In this document: positions 21,732-29,959 of the stretch, in pieces
Layout: every line of letters begins with the position of its first letter
How positions within the stretch are numbered: position 1 is the first letter of the stretch
Assembly (NCBI GenBank): GCA_017305055.1
Contig: JAFKMZ010000020.1
Span: forward strand, 1 to 64,000
Direction of reading: 5' to 3'
Source of the DNA: Lysobacterales bacterium
GTDB taxonomy: Bacteria > Pseudomonadota > Gammaproteobacteria > Xanthomonadales > Rhodanobacteraceae
Length of the DNA: 64,000 nt
The notes under the pieces: generated by a model
The model's database searches: none
Told to the model about the DNA's origin: nothing
Seen by the model: the letters and a program-made list of their open reading frames with translations, nothing else
Made by a program: the position numbers and the translations under genes

Positions 21732-22307
21732 GTGCCCTGGCTGGAGACCCTGGCCGCGCTGACCAGTGTGTGGGCGGTATGGCTGACCACGCAGCGGCAT
21801 CCGTGGTGCTGGCCCGTCGGCCTGGCTTCGGTGGTCTTGTACGCCTGGGTGTTCATCGACGCCCGGCTGTATTCGGACATGCTGCTGCAGGGCGTGTTCG
21901 CGGCCGCCATCGTCTACGGCTGGAACCGCTGGCTCAAGCACCTGGGCGACGACGGCCGCGTGTGCGTCGCGGCCCTGCCGCGGCGCGTGGCCATGTTGCA
22001 CATCGCCATGGGGGCGATCGGCGCACTGGCCCTCGGCTGGTTCATGCACCGGCACACCAACGCCGCGTTGCCCTGGCTGGATGCGGCGCTGGCCGCGTTC
22101 AGCCTGGTCGCCCAATGGTGGCAGGTGAAGCGCCACGCCGCCACCTGGTGGCTGTGGATCATCGTCGATGTCGTCTACGTCGGCGAGTATGTATACAAGG
22201 ATCTTTTCGTGACCTCGGTGCTCTACGCCGGCTTCGTGCTGCTGGCGGTAGCCGGCCTGCGTGCATGGCAAAGGGCTGCGAAGCGAGGAGTGAATGGAGC
22301 GGAGTGA
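21732..22307 (+). CDS. pnuT: PnuC-family vitamin transporter, probable thiamine transporter PnuT
   Basis: 191 residues, seven predicted membrane helices. The GTG start at 21732 follows the receptor stop codon after one base, so translation is coupled and both genes share the TPP riboswitch. The C-terminal signature WQVKRHAATWWLWIIVD ... EYVYKDLFVTSVLY is that of PnuC transporters. PnuC carries nicotinamide riboside; TPP-regulated members are assigned to thiamine (PnuT). These carriers move unphosphorylated vitamin, which is then trapped by kinases inside the cell. Confidence 0.9.
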   Translation: MPWLETLAALTSVWAVWLTTQRHPWCWPVGLASVVLYAWVFIDARLYSDMLLQGVFAAAIVYGWNRWLKHLGDDGRVCVAALPRRVAMLHIAMGAIGALALGWFMHRHTNAALPWLDAALAAFSLVAQWWQVKRHAATWWLWIIVDVVYVGEYVYKDLFVTSVLYAGFVLLAVAGLRAWQRAAKRGVNGAE

Positions 22308-22383
22308 GAAATGCGCGGGTGCGGCTGCACACTGCACTCGACCTTTTCCCCACTCCTCACGCCGCTCCACTCACTCCGCCGCT
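22281..22383. repeat. Imperfect long inverted repeat at the end of pnuT
   Basis: Arms 22281-22308 and 22356-22383 match over about 28 nt with four or so differences, built from GGAGTGAATGGAGCGGAGTGAG and its reverse complement-like partner. The left arm includes the pnuT stop codon. The ~47-nt loop contains CCTTTTCCCC. It could stabilise or end the riboswitch operon mRNA, or be a remnant of a small mobile repeat. Confidence 0.5.
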
Positions 22384-22538
22384 TGTACGCGTATAGTCGC
22401 CGCTACTGGCCACATGCAAGGCCGAGGGGGCAGCCATGAGGTATCTATGCGTCGGGCGGCAGGCATGATGCACCCGGCAGGCGCGGCTTCGTCGTGCCCG
22501 GCTCCACGCGTCATCCACCGACTTGAAGAGGCGTACCG

Positions 22539-23933
22539 ATGAAACCACAGCTCTTGTTGACCGCCGCCGTCACGCTCGCCCTGTACGGCAGCGTCAGCCT
22601 GGCCAAGACCATCACCACGGCCCAGGTCCTGCCGCAGACCATGGACCTGCTGCGCCATGCAATCAGCATGCAGACGGTGGTCGGCCACGGCCAGGTCCCG
22701 GCCTTTGCCGCTTACCTGAAGGAAAAGCTCGTGGCCGGCGGCTTTGCCGCCGACGACGTGGAGATCATCCCGGTCGGCGAAACCGCCGCCCTGGTGGCAC
22801 GTTACCGCGGCACCGGCAAGGGCAAGCCGATTTATCTCTCCGGGCACATGGACGTGGTGGCCGCGAACCGCAAGGACTGGACCCGAGATCCGTTCACCCT
22901 GGTGGAGGAGAACGGCTACCTGTACGGACGCGGCGTGGCCGACATGAAGACCGGCGTGGTGGTCCTGGTGGAAACCCTGATCCGCCTCAAGCAGGAGGGG
23001 TTCAAGCCCAGCCATGACCTGGTCCTGCTGCTGTCCGGCGACGAGGAAACCTCCATGGCCTCGACCAGCGAGCTGGCCAAGCGCTACCACGACGCCGAGT
23101 TCCTGCTCAACGCCGATGCCGGCGGTGGCACGCTCGATCCGACGACGGGCAAGCCGTCGCTGTACCGGATCCAGGCCGCGGAAAAGGCCTATGCGGATTT
23201 CAACGTCTCCATGACCTCCCCCGGTGGCCATTCCAGCGCTCCCAAGCCGTCGCAAAACCCGATCTACCGCCTGTCGCGGGCGCTCGACAAGGTGGCCGCA
23301 TACCAGTTCCCGGTGATGAGCAACGAGATCACCGTGGCCTCGATGAAGGCGCTGGGAACGCATACCCCGGGGGCGATCGGCGCGGCGATGCGTGCGTACG
23401 CGGCGAACCCGCAGGATGCACAGGCCGCGGCCACGCTCTCGGCCGACCCGGCCTACGTCGGCCAGATCCGCACCACCTGCGTGGCCACCCTGATCAACGG
23501 CGGCCACGCCTTGAACGCGCTGCCGCAGGCGGCCAGCGCCAACATCAACTGCCGCATCTTCCCCGGCACGCCGCTCAGCAGCGTGCAGGCCACGCTGGCG
23601 AAGGTCATCGACGACCCGAGCGCGACGCTCGCCGTCGTGCCGCCACCACCGCTGCCGGCCTCGGCCTCGCCGCTGCGCAAGGACGTGATGGACGCCGTGG
23701 GCCGCGCCGTGCACCAGCGCTATCCCGGCGTGGAAATCGTGCCGGGCATGTCGGCAGGCGCCACCGACAGCAAGCACTTCCGCCCCGCGGGCGTGGACAG
23801 CTACGGCGTCGGGCCCGCGTTCACCAAGCCCAACGACACGTTTGCGCACGGCCTCAACGAACGCCTGCCGGCAGGCGAGGTGGCCGCGGCGCTGGACTAC
23901 TGGCACACGTTGCTGACCGACCTGGCCAAGTAG
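22539..23933 (+). CDS. Secreted M20-family metallopeptidase (first of tandem pair)
   Basis: 464 residues with a signal peptide (MKPQLLLTAAVTLALYGSVS, cleaved near SLA). Zinc-site motifs of M20/M25/M40 enzymes: HMDVV near residue 107, GRGVADMKTGVV, DEETSMAS with the catalytic Glu, and LNADAGGG. The lid domain carries SPGGHSS. The usual substrates of the family are dipeptides or N-acyl amino acids. The next gene is a close paralogue over its whole length, so this is a tandem duplication. A CCGATG context and weak GAGG precede the start. Confidence 0.9.
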   Translation: MKPQLLLTAAVTLALYGSVSLAKTITTAQVLPQTMDLLRHAISMQTVVGHGQVPAFAAYLKEKLVAGGFAADDVEIIPVGETAALVARYRGTGKGKPIYLSGHMDVVAANRKDWTRDPFTLVEENGYLYGRGVADMKTGVVVLVETLIRLKQEGFKPSHDLVLLLSGDEETSMASTSELAKRYHDAEFLLNADAGGGTLDPTTGKPSLYRIQAAEKAYADFNVSMTSPGGHSSAPKPSQNPIYRLSRALDKVAAYQFPVMSNEITVASMKALGTHTPGAIGAAMRAYAANPQDAQAAATLSADPAYVGQIRTTCVATLINGGHALNALPQAASANINCRIFPGTPLSSVQATLAKVIDDPSATLAVVPPPPLPASASPLRKDVMDAVGRAVHQRYPGVEIVPGMSAGATDSKHFRPAGVDSYGVGPAFTKPNDTFAHGLNERLPAGEVAAALDYWHTLLTDLAK

Positions 23934-24042
23934 CGCGATGCGCGGGTCGCGCCGGACCGGCACGGCCCTGCCACCGCGCGCAGTCGATCATGCATACTGC
24001 GCGGCTTGTACACACGACGACACACATCACGAGGGGATGGCG

Positions 24043-25440
24043 ATGAAGGCAGGACACGCACTCTGGGCAGCCACGGCAGCCCTGACTTTTGGCGCCGGCA
24101 CGGGCATGGCGCAGGCCGGGACCACGGCCCAGATCCTGCCGCAGACCATGCAGATGCTGCGCCACGCCATCGGCGTCCCCACCGTGCAGGGCCAGGGCCA
24201 GGTGCCGAAATTCGCCGCCTACCTGGCTGACCAGCTCAAGGCCGGCGGCTTCGCCCCAGGGGACGTCGAGGTCATCCCGGTCGGCGAGACCGCCGCGCTG
24301 GTCGCGCGCTACCGCGGCACCGGCAAGGGCAAGCCGATCTACCTGTCCGGGCACATGGACGTGGTGGCCGCCGACCGCAAGGACTGGACCCGCGACCCGT
24401 TTACCCTGGTGGAGGAAAACGGCTATCTCTACGGCCGCGGGGTTGCCGACATGAAGACCGGCGTGGTCGTCCTCGTGCAGACCCTGATCCGCCTCAAGCA
24501 GGAGGGCTTCAAGCCCGAGCGCGACCTGGTGCTGCTGCTCTCCGGCGACGAGGAAACCGACATGGCCACCACGCGCGAGCTGGCCAAGCGCTACCACGAT
24601 GCCGAGTTCCTGCTCAACGCCGACGCCGGCGGCGGCACCCTGGACCCGACCACGGGCAAGCCATCGCTGTACGAGATCCAGGCCGCGGAAAAGACCTACG
24701 CCGACTTCAAGATCACGCTCACCTCGCCCGGCGGCCACTCCAGCCAGCCCAGCCCGCCGAAGAATCCCATCTACCGCCTGTCGCGCGCGCTGGACAAGGT
24801 GGCGGCCTACCAGTTCCCGGTGATGAGCGATGAGATTACCGTGGCCTCGATGAAGGCCCTGGGTGCGCATACGCCAGGCCCGATCGGCGACGCCATGCGC
24901 ACGTTCGCCGCCAACCCGAAGGACGCCAAGGCCGTGGCGACGCTGTCCGCCGATCCGGGCTACGTGGGCCAGATCCGCACCACCTGCGTGGTCACCATGA
25001 TCGATGGCGGCCATGCACCCAACGCCTTGCCGCAGGCGGCCAGCGCCAACGTCAACTGCCGCATCTTCCCGGGCACCCCGGTCAGCAGCGTGCAGGCGAC
25101 GCTGACCAAGGTCATCGACGATCCATCCGCCAAGGTCGAAGTCCTGCCGCCGCCACCGGTGGAGAGCCCGGCCTCGCCGCTGCGCAAGGACGTGCTGGAC
25201 GCGGTGACCCGCGTCGTGCACCAGCGCTACCCGGGCGTCGAGGTGGTGCCCGGCATGTCGGCCGGCGCCTCGGACAGCATGTACTTCCGCAATGCGGGGG
25301 TCCCGAGCTACGGCGTCGGCGCCGCCTTCACCAAGCCGAACGATTCCTTCGCCCACGGCCTGAACGAGAAGCTGCCGGCGAGCGAAGTGGCCGCGGGGCT
25401 GGATTTCTGGCACGCCCTGCTCACCCGGCTGGGCGGCTGA
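24043..25440 (+). CDS. Secreted M20-family metallopeptidase (second of tandem pair)
   Basis: 465 residues from the ATG at 24043, which has GAGGGG six bases upstream; starting there also gives an N-terminus matching its neighbour. A signal peptide ends near GMAQA. The same zinc-site motifs occur (HMDVV, GRGVADMKTG, DEETDMAT, LNADAGGG). It is nearly collinear with the upstream copy, most differences being conservative, so both should fold alike and may have diverged in substrate. About 110 nt separate the two genes, with room for an own promoter. Confidence 0.9.
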   Translation: MKAGHALWAATAALTFGAGTGMAQAGTTAQILPQTMQMLRHAIGVPTVQGQGQVPKFAAYLADQLKAGGFAPGDVEVIPVGETAALVARYRGTGKGKPIYLSGHMDVVAADRKDWTRDPFTLVEENGYLYGRGVADMKTGVVVLVQTLIRLKQEGFKPERDLVLLLSGDEETDMATTRELAKRYHDAEFLLNADAGGGTLDPTTGKPSLYEIQAAEKTYADFKITLTSPGGHSSQPSPPKNPIYRLSRALDKVAAYQFPVMSDEITVASMKALGAHTPGPIGDAMRTFAANPKDAKAVATLSADPGYVGQIRTTCVVTMIDGGHAPNALPQAASANVNCRIFPGTPVSSVQATLTKVIDDPSAKVEVLPPPPVESPASPLRKDVLDAVTRVVHQRYPGVEVVPGMSAGASDSMYFRNAGVPSYGVGAAFTKPNDSFAHGLNEKLPASEVAAGLDFWHALLTRLGG

Positions 25441-25545
25441 GCCCGGCGTGGCCGGGACCGGCGAGGGGACAAACGCACACTGCGGCGTGACCCGTCGCGA
25501 CCCGGCCCGGGCCTGGCTACCCCTATTCAGGCAAGCCGGTGCAAA

Positions 25546-26175
25546 ATGGCAGGCATGATGAACGGTACGGCCCGCAGACAGCTTGCTTGCGCCGCAGCCA
25601 TCGCGCTTGCTGCGGCCTGCCTCGGCGCAGCCCACGCGCAGAACATCTACAAGTGCACCAGCAACGGGCACGTGAGCTATACCGATGTCCCCTGCCCCGG
25701 CGCCCAGGGCCAGCTCCTGCACCAGGCCAACGACACCGAGATCATCGCCCAGTTCCTGCGCCTGGGGCAAAGTGACCGCGCGCAGAGCTACGCCCACGCC
25801 CACCACCTGGACGACCTGTACACCCAGCGGCTGACGCTCTACCAGCAGCAGTTGACCCGGCGCGCCGAACAGGCCGCCGCCGAGGCCACCGCCGCGCAGC
25901 AGAGCGCCGAGCAGGCGCGCCAGCAGGCGCTGGCCGAGCAGGCTGCGAACAGCGCGGCCTTGCGCGCGCAAAACCAATTGTTGCGCGAGCAGAACAGCCA
26001 GTATCAGGCGGAGCTTTCGCGCCCCTACAATTCCGCCCCGCTCTACTGGAACCCAACGCCGAACTATTGGCCGAACCGACGGCGTGGCGATCACCGCGGC
26101 GACGGCAAGCCGCCGGCAAACGAACCGTTCTACCACCCTTGCACGCAACTGGCCGGGGGCCGGGTGTCGTGCTGA
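25546..26175 (+). CDS. DUF4124-domain periplasmic protein
   Basis: 209 residues. A signal peptide ends near GAAHA. Right after it comes the DUF4124 pattern IYKCTSNGHVSYTDVPCPG with two cysteines. The middle (about residues 75-160) is Gln/Ala-rich and likely coiled coil. The C-terminus has Trp/Tyr/Pro-rich and Arg-rich stretches and two more cysteines (HPCTQ, VSC). DUF4124 proteins are widespread in Xanthomonadales with no known function. In-frame ATGs at 25555 and 25558 are possible alternative starts. Confidence 0.78.
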   Translation: MAGMMNGTARRQLACAAAIALAAACLGAAHAQNIYKCTSNGHVSYTDVPCPGAQGQLLHQANDTEIIAQFLRLGQSDRAQSYAHAHHLDDLYTQRLTLYQQQLTRRAEQAAAEATAAQQSAEQARQQALAEQAANSAALRAQNQLLREQNSQYQAELSRPYNSAPLYWNPTPNYWPNRRRGDHRGDGKPPANEPFYHPCTQLAGGRVSC

Positions 26176-26196
26176 CCCCGCAGTGAAGTCCACCGC

Positions 26197-26856
26197 ATGA
26201 ACCAGCCTGTCGCGCCCACCCGGATCCGCATCGACTTCGTTTCCGACGTCTCCTGCCCATGGTGCGCGATCGGCCTGAACGCATTGGAGCAGGCCCTGGG
26301 CAGGCTCGACGGCGAACTGCAGGCCGACATCCACCTGCAGCCGTTCGAGCTCAATCCGCAGCTGCCGCCCGGCGGCGAGGACGCCACCGAACACCTGATC
26401 CGCAAGTACGGCAGCTCGGCCGAGCAGGTCGAGGCCAACCGCGGGGTGCTGCGCGAGCGTGGCGAGGCGGTGGGCTTCCACTTCGACCTGGAACGCCGCA
26501 GCCGCGTGTACAACACCTTCGACGCCCATCGCCTGTTGCACTGGGCCGGACTGCAGGGACGCCAGTTGCCGCTCAAGCACGCACTGCTGAAGGCATACTT
26601 CACCGACGGCGAGGATGTGGGCGCCCATGCCACGCTGGTCCGCCTGGCCGGCGCGGTCGGTCTCGACCCGGACCGCGCTGCCGAGGTGCTGGCGCACGAG
26701 GAATACGCGGGCGAGGTGCGCAAGCAGGAGCAGTATTACCTGGAGCGCGGCATCAATTCGGTGCCGGCCACCATCATCAACGACCAGCACCTGATCAGCG
26801 GCGGCCAGCCGGTGGAAATCTTCGAGCGCATGCTGCGCCCGTTGGCCCAGGCCTGA
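26197..26856 (+). CDS. DsbA-family oxidoreductase, FrnE-like
   Basis: 219 residues with no signal peptide, so cytoplasmic. The thioredoxin-fold active site is SCPWC (residues 17-21), the conserved cis-Pro region is GINSVPATIIND, and the helical insertion is typical of FrnE/2-hydroxychromene-2-carboxylate isomerase relatives. FrnE proteins act as disulfide isomerases, in some bacteria in oxidative stress defence. It ends just before a repeat element that precedes the convergent htpG. Confidence 0.87.
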   Translation: MNQPVAPTRIRIDFVSDVSCPWCAIGLNALEQALGRLDGELQADIHLQPFELNPQLPPGGEDATEHLIRKYGSSAEQVEANRGVLRERGEAVGFHFDLERRSRVYNTFDAHRLLHWAGLQGRQLPLKHALLKAYFTDGEDVGAHATLVRLAGAVGLDPDRAAEVLAHEEYAGEVRKQEQYYLERGINSVPATIINDQHLISGGQPVEIFERMLRPLAQA

Positions 26857-26871
26857 GCCAGCCATGGCCGA

Positions 26872-26993
26872 CGTAGGGCGGATCAAGGCCGTAGGCCGGA
26901 TCCGCATGCCATGGTGAAGCGCGGTACGTCAAGGGCGGATCCGTCGCTGCGCTCCCGACCGCAGGAGTCCCTTGTGGATTGATCCGGCCTACG
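26872..26993. repeat. Intergenic repeat with 15-bp terminal inverted repeats
   Basis: Ends CGTAGGGCGGATCAA (26872-26886) and TTGATCCGGCCTACG (26979-26993) are inverted copies (14 of 15 match). Inside, GGATCCGC and GCGGATCC form a second pair and GTAGGCCGGATCC echoes the left end. The right end supplies the TAG stop codon of htpG. It looks like a small non-coding repeat of MITE or BIME type. Confidence 0.6.
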
Positions 26994-28860
26994 CTTCGAG
27001 CAGCGCGCGATTGAGGCGCTGCACGAAGGCTGCCGGATCGGCCAAGGGGGCGCCGGCGGCGATTTCGGCCTGCTCCAGCAGCAGCATGGCCAGATCCCTG
27101 GCCTTGGCCTCGTCGGGCTCGGCTTCGAGGCGCTGCAGCAGCGGGTGCTGCGGGTTGACCTCCAGCGTCGGCTTGGACTCGGGCATGGCCTGCCCGGCCT
27201 CGCGCAGCAACCGCGCCAGGTGCGGCGCCATCTCGTAGTCGCCCAGGGCCAGGCACGAGGGCGAATCGGTCAGACGCACCGAGACCTTGACCTCGGCCAC
27301 GCGCTCGCCCAGCAGCTCCTTGAGCTTCTTGAGCAGCGGCTCGGCCTGCTTGCTGGCCTCCTCGCGCTTCTTCTTGTCCGCCTCGTCCAACGGCAGCTCG
27401 CCCTTGGCCACGTTGCGCAGCTTCTTGCCGGCGTATTCCTGCAGGCTGCCGAGCATCCATTCGTCGATCCGGTCGTACATCAACAGCACTTCGACGCCCT
27501 TGGCCTTGAACGCCTCCAGCTGCGGGCTGCCCAGCGCCGCGGCGTAGCTGTCGGCGGTGATGTACCAGATCGTGTCCTGGCCCAGCGGCATGCGTCCGAT
27601 ATAGTCGTCGAACGAGGTGGCCTGGGCCGCGCCCTCGGCCTTGGTGGAGGCGAAGCGCAGCAGCTTGGCGATGCGCTCGCGGTGGTTCGCGTCCTCGCTG
27701 ATGCCCTCCTTGAGCGTATTGCCGAAGGCCTTGTAGAAGGTGGCGAATTTCTCCGGCTCGTCGGTCGCCAGCTTCTCGATCAGGTCGAGCACGCGCTTGA
27801 CGCAGGCGGCCTTGATGCGCTCGAGCTGGCGGTTGTGCTGCAGGATTTCCCGGCTGACGTTGAGCGGCAGGTCGTCGGCGTCGACCACGCCGCGCACGAA
27901 GCGCAGGTAGTTCGGCAGCATGTCCTCGGCGGCGTCCATGATGAAGACGCGCTTGATGTAGAGCTTGAGGCCCTTGCGCTCGTCGCGCCCGCCCATGAGC
28001 AAATCGAACGGCGGCTGCGCGGGCAGGTACAGCAGCGTGGTGAAACTCTGGCTGCCTTCCACCCGATTGTGCGTCCAGGCCAGCGGATCGTTGAAGTCGT
28101 GCCCGAGCGACTTGTAGAACGCCTTGTAGTCCTCATCGGAAATCTCCGACTTCGGCTTGGTCCACAGTGCCGAAGCCGCATTGACGGTTTCCCATTCGTC
28201 CGTCGGCTGGTCGTCCTTTTCCTGCGGCAGGCGGATCGGGAAGGCGACATGGTCGGAGTAGCGCGTGATCATCGAGCGCAACTGCCAGCGGCTGAGGAAT
28301 TCGTCCTCGTCGGCCTTCAGGTGCAGGATGACGGTCGTGCCGCGCCCGGCCAGCTCGAGCGTGGACAGGCTGTACTCGCCCTGGCCGTCGCTTTCCCACT
28401 TGACGCCCTCGCTGGCCTGGGCGTCGGCGCGCCGGCTGAGCACGGTGACCCGGTCGGCGACCACGAACGCCGAATAAAAGCCCACGCCGAACTGGCCGAT
28501 CAGGCGCGCATCGGCCTTCTGTTCGCCGGACATGGCCTCCAGGAAGCGCCGCGTGCCGGAGCTGGCGATGGTGCCGATGTTGGCCACCACCTCGTCGCGG
28601 CTCATGCCGATGCCGTTGTCGCGCACGCTGATGGTCCGCGCCGCCTTGTCCCAGCTGATGTCGATGTGCAGATCACTGTCGCCGGCCATCAGCTCCGGGT
28701 TGGCGATCGCCTCGAAGCGCAGCTTGTCGCAGGCGTCCGACGCATTCGACACCAGCTCGCGCAGGAAAATCTCCTTGTGCGAATACAGCGAGTGCGTGAC
28801 CAGCTTGAGCACCTGGGCGACTTCGGCTTCGAATGGGCGGGTTTCTGCAGTGGTATTCAT
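26989..28860 (-). CDS. htpG: Molecular chaperone HtpG (Hsp90)
   Basis: ATP-dependent dimeric chaperone in the cytoplasm, 623 residues. The GHKL ATPase domain shows HKEIFLRELVSNASDACDKLR, DNGIGM, GTIASSGTRRFLE and GQFGVGFYSAFVVA. The middle domain has LPLNVSREILQHNRQL with the catalytic Arg. The C-terminal dimer domain follows (VKVSVRLTDSPSCLA). The ATG at 28860 begins MNTTAETRPFEAE. The gene ends inside a terminal-repeat element. No heat-shock promoter could be pinned down by eye. Confidence 0.98.
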   Translation of the reverse strand: MNTTAETRPFEAEVAQVLKLVTHSLYSHKEIFLRELVSNASDACDKLRFEAIANPELMAGDSDLHIDISWDKAARTISVRDNGIGMSRDEVVANIGTIASSGTRRFLEAMSGEQKADARLIGQFGVGFYSAFVVADRVTVLSRRADAQASEGVKWESDGQGEYSLSTLELAGRGTTVILHLKADEDEFLSRWQLRSMITRYSDHVAFPIRLPQEKDDQPTDEWETVNAASALWTKPKSEISDEDYKAFYKSLGHDFNDPLAWTHNRVEGSQSFTTLLYLPAQPPFDLLMGGRDERKGLKLYIKRVFIMDAAEDMLPNYLRFVRGVVDADDLPLNVSREILQHNRQLERIKAACVKRVLDLIEKLATDEPEKFATFYKAFGNTLKEGISEDANHRERIAKLLRFASTKAEGAAQATSFDDYIGRMPLGQDTIWYITADSYAAALGSPQLEAFKAKGVEVLLMYDRIDEWMLGSLQEYAGKKLRNVAKGELPLDEADKKKREEASKQAEPLLKKLKELLGERVAEVKVSVRLTDSPSCLALGDYEMAPHLARLLREAGQAMPESKPTLEVNPQHPLLQRLEAEPDEAKARDLAMLLLEQAEIAAGAPLADPAAFVQRLNRALLEA

Positions 28861-29049
28861 GCGTCTGGATCCATCTTGAGGGTGGAAGGCGCATGCCCAT
28901 GGACGCGCGCCGGCGAAGCGGAACATCCGGGCGGGCACGCCCGGTTTCAAGGTCCGCACGGCACGCGACGAACGGCCGTCCGGGCCGGACCGCCACGGGC
29001 CGATGCCGCACTGCAGCGGTCACTCCATCCCGCAAACGGCTATAAATGC

Positions 29050-29078
29050 CACGTCACATCGCGCAACAGCGTGACGTG
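29050..29078. promoter_or_regulatory. Inverted repeat upstream of phaB (possible operator or leader hairpin)
   Basis: Perfect arms CACGTCAC (29050-29057) and GTGACGTG (29071-29078) with a 13-nt spacer. It lies 35 nt before the phaB start and just after a TATAAA at 29041-29046 that could be a -10 element. It might be a repressor site or a 5'-UTR hairpin. Confidence 0.4.
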
Positions 29079-29112
29079 ACCGGCGATGACCTACCCAAGG
29101 AGGTACCACGAC

Positions 29113-29853
29113 ATGACTCAGCGTACTGCGCTCGTTACCGGCGGCACAGGCGGCATTGGCACAGCGATTGTGCGGCGCCTGGCCCGTATGGGGCACAAGG
29201 TTGCCACCAATTACCGCAACGAGGAGAAGACCCGGGCCTGGCAGGAGCGCATGCGGGCCGACGGCATCGACGTGTTCACGGTACGCGCTGACGTCTCCGA
29301 CCCCAAGGAATGCGCATCAATGGTCCAGGTCATCGAGGAAAAGCTGGGGCCAGTGGAAATCCTGGTCAACAACGCCGGCATCACCCGCGACAGCACCTTC
29401 CACAAGATGAGCTACGAGCAGTGGTCCGAGGTGGTGAACACCAACCTCAACGCCTGCTTCAACGTGACCCGGCCGGTGATCGAGGGCATGCGCAAGCGCA
29501 AGTGGGGGCGCATCGTGCAGATCAGCTCGATCAATGGCCAGAAGGGCCAGTACGGCCAGGCAAACTACGCCGCCGCGAAAGCCGGCATGCACGGCTTCAC
29601 CATCTCGCTGGCACAGGAGAACGCCAAACTCGGCATCACGGTGAATACCGTATCGCCCGGCTACATCGGCACCGACATGGTGATGGCGGTACCCGAGGAG
29701 GTACGGGAAAAAATCGTCGCCCAGATTCCACTCGGACGCCTGGGCAATCCCGATGAGATTGCCTACGCGGTCGCGTTCTTCATGGACGAGCAGGCGGCCT
29801 GGATCACCGGCGCCAACCTCGCCATCAACGGCGGGCATTACATGGGCTGGTAG
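29113..29853 (+). CDS. phaB: Acetoacetyl-CoA reductase
   Basis: NADPH-dependent short-chain dehydrogenase that makes (R)-3-hydroxybutyryl-CoA for polyhydroxybutyrate. 246 residues. An AAGGAGG ribosome-binding site at 29096-29102 fixes the ATG at 29113. N-terminus MTQRTALVTGGTGGIGTAI with the cofactor site, NNAGITRD, catalytic Ser in QISSINGQKGQ, and Tyr/Lys in QANYAAAKAGMHG; the end NGGHYMGW is also typical. These features fit the PhaB of Cupriavidus closely. No phaA or phaC lies beside it here. Confidence 0.93.
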   Translation: MTQRTALVTGGTGGIGTAIVRRLARMGHKVATNYRNEEKTRAWQERMRADGIDVFTVRADVSDPKECASMVQVIEEKLGPVEILVNNAGITRDSTFHKMSYEQWSEVVNTNLNACFNVTRPVIEGMRKRKWGRIVQISSINGQKGQYGQANYAAAKAGMHGFTISLAQENAKLGITVNTVSPGYIGTDMVMAVPEEVREKIVAQIPLGRLGNPDEIAYAVAFFMDEQAAWITGANLAINGGHYMGW

Positions 29854-29959
29854 GGGCAGTCAGCCAGGCGTGTGGCAGCGGTGAAGAACAGGAGGGCCGC
29901 CAACGTACGCGACACACGCCACGCCGTGGTCCACGGTGGACATCAGGCCGGCTCCACGA

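Noticed and set aside
23854-26907. 1017-codon minus-strand frame across the second M20 gene and its neighbours
   Set aside because: Crosses several real plus-strand genes and has no recognisable domain.
27145-29079. 644-codon plus-strand frame opposite htpG
   Set aside because: Antisense shadow of a highly conserved gene.
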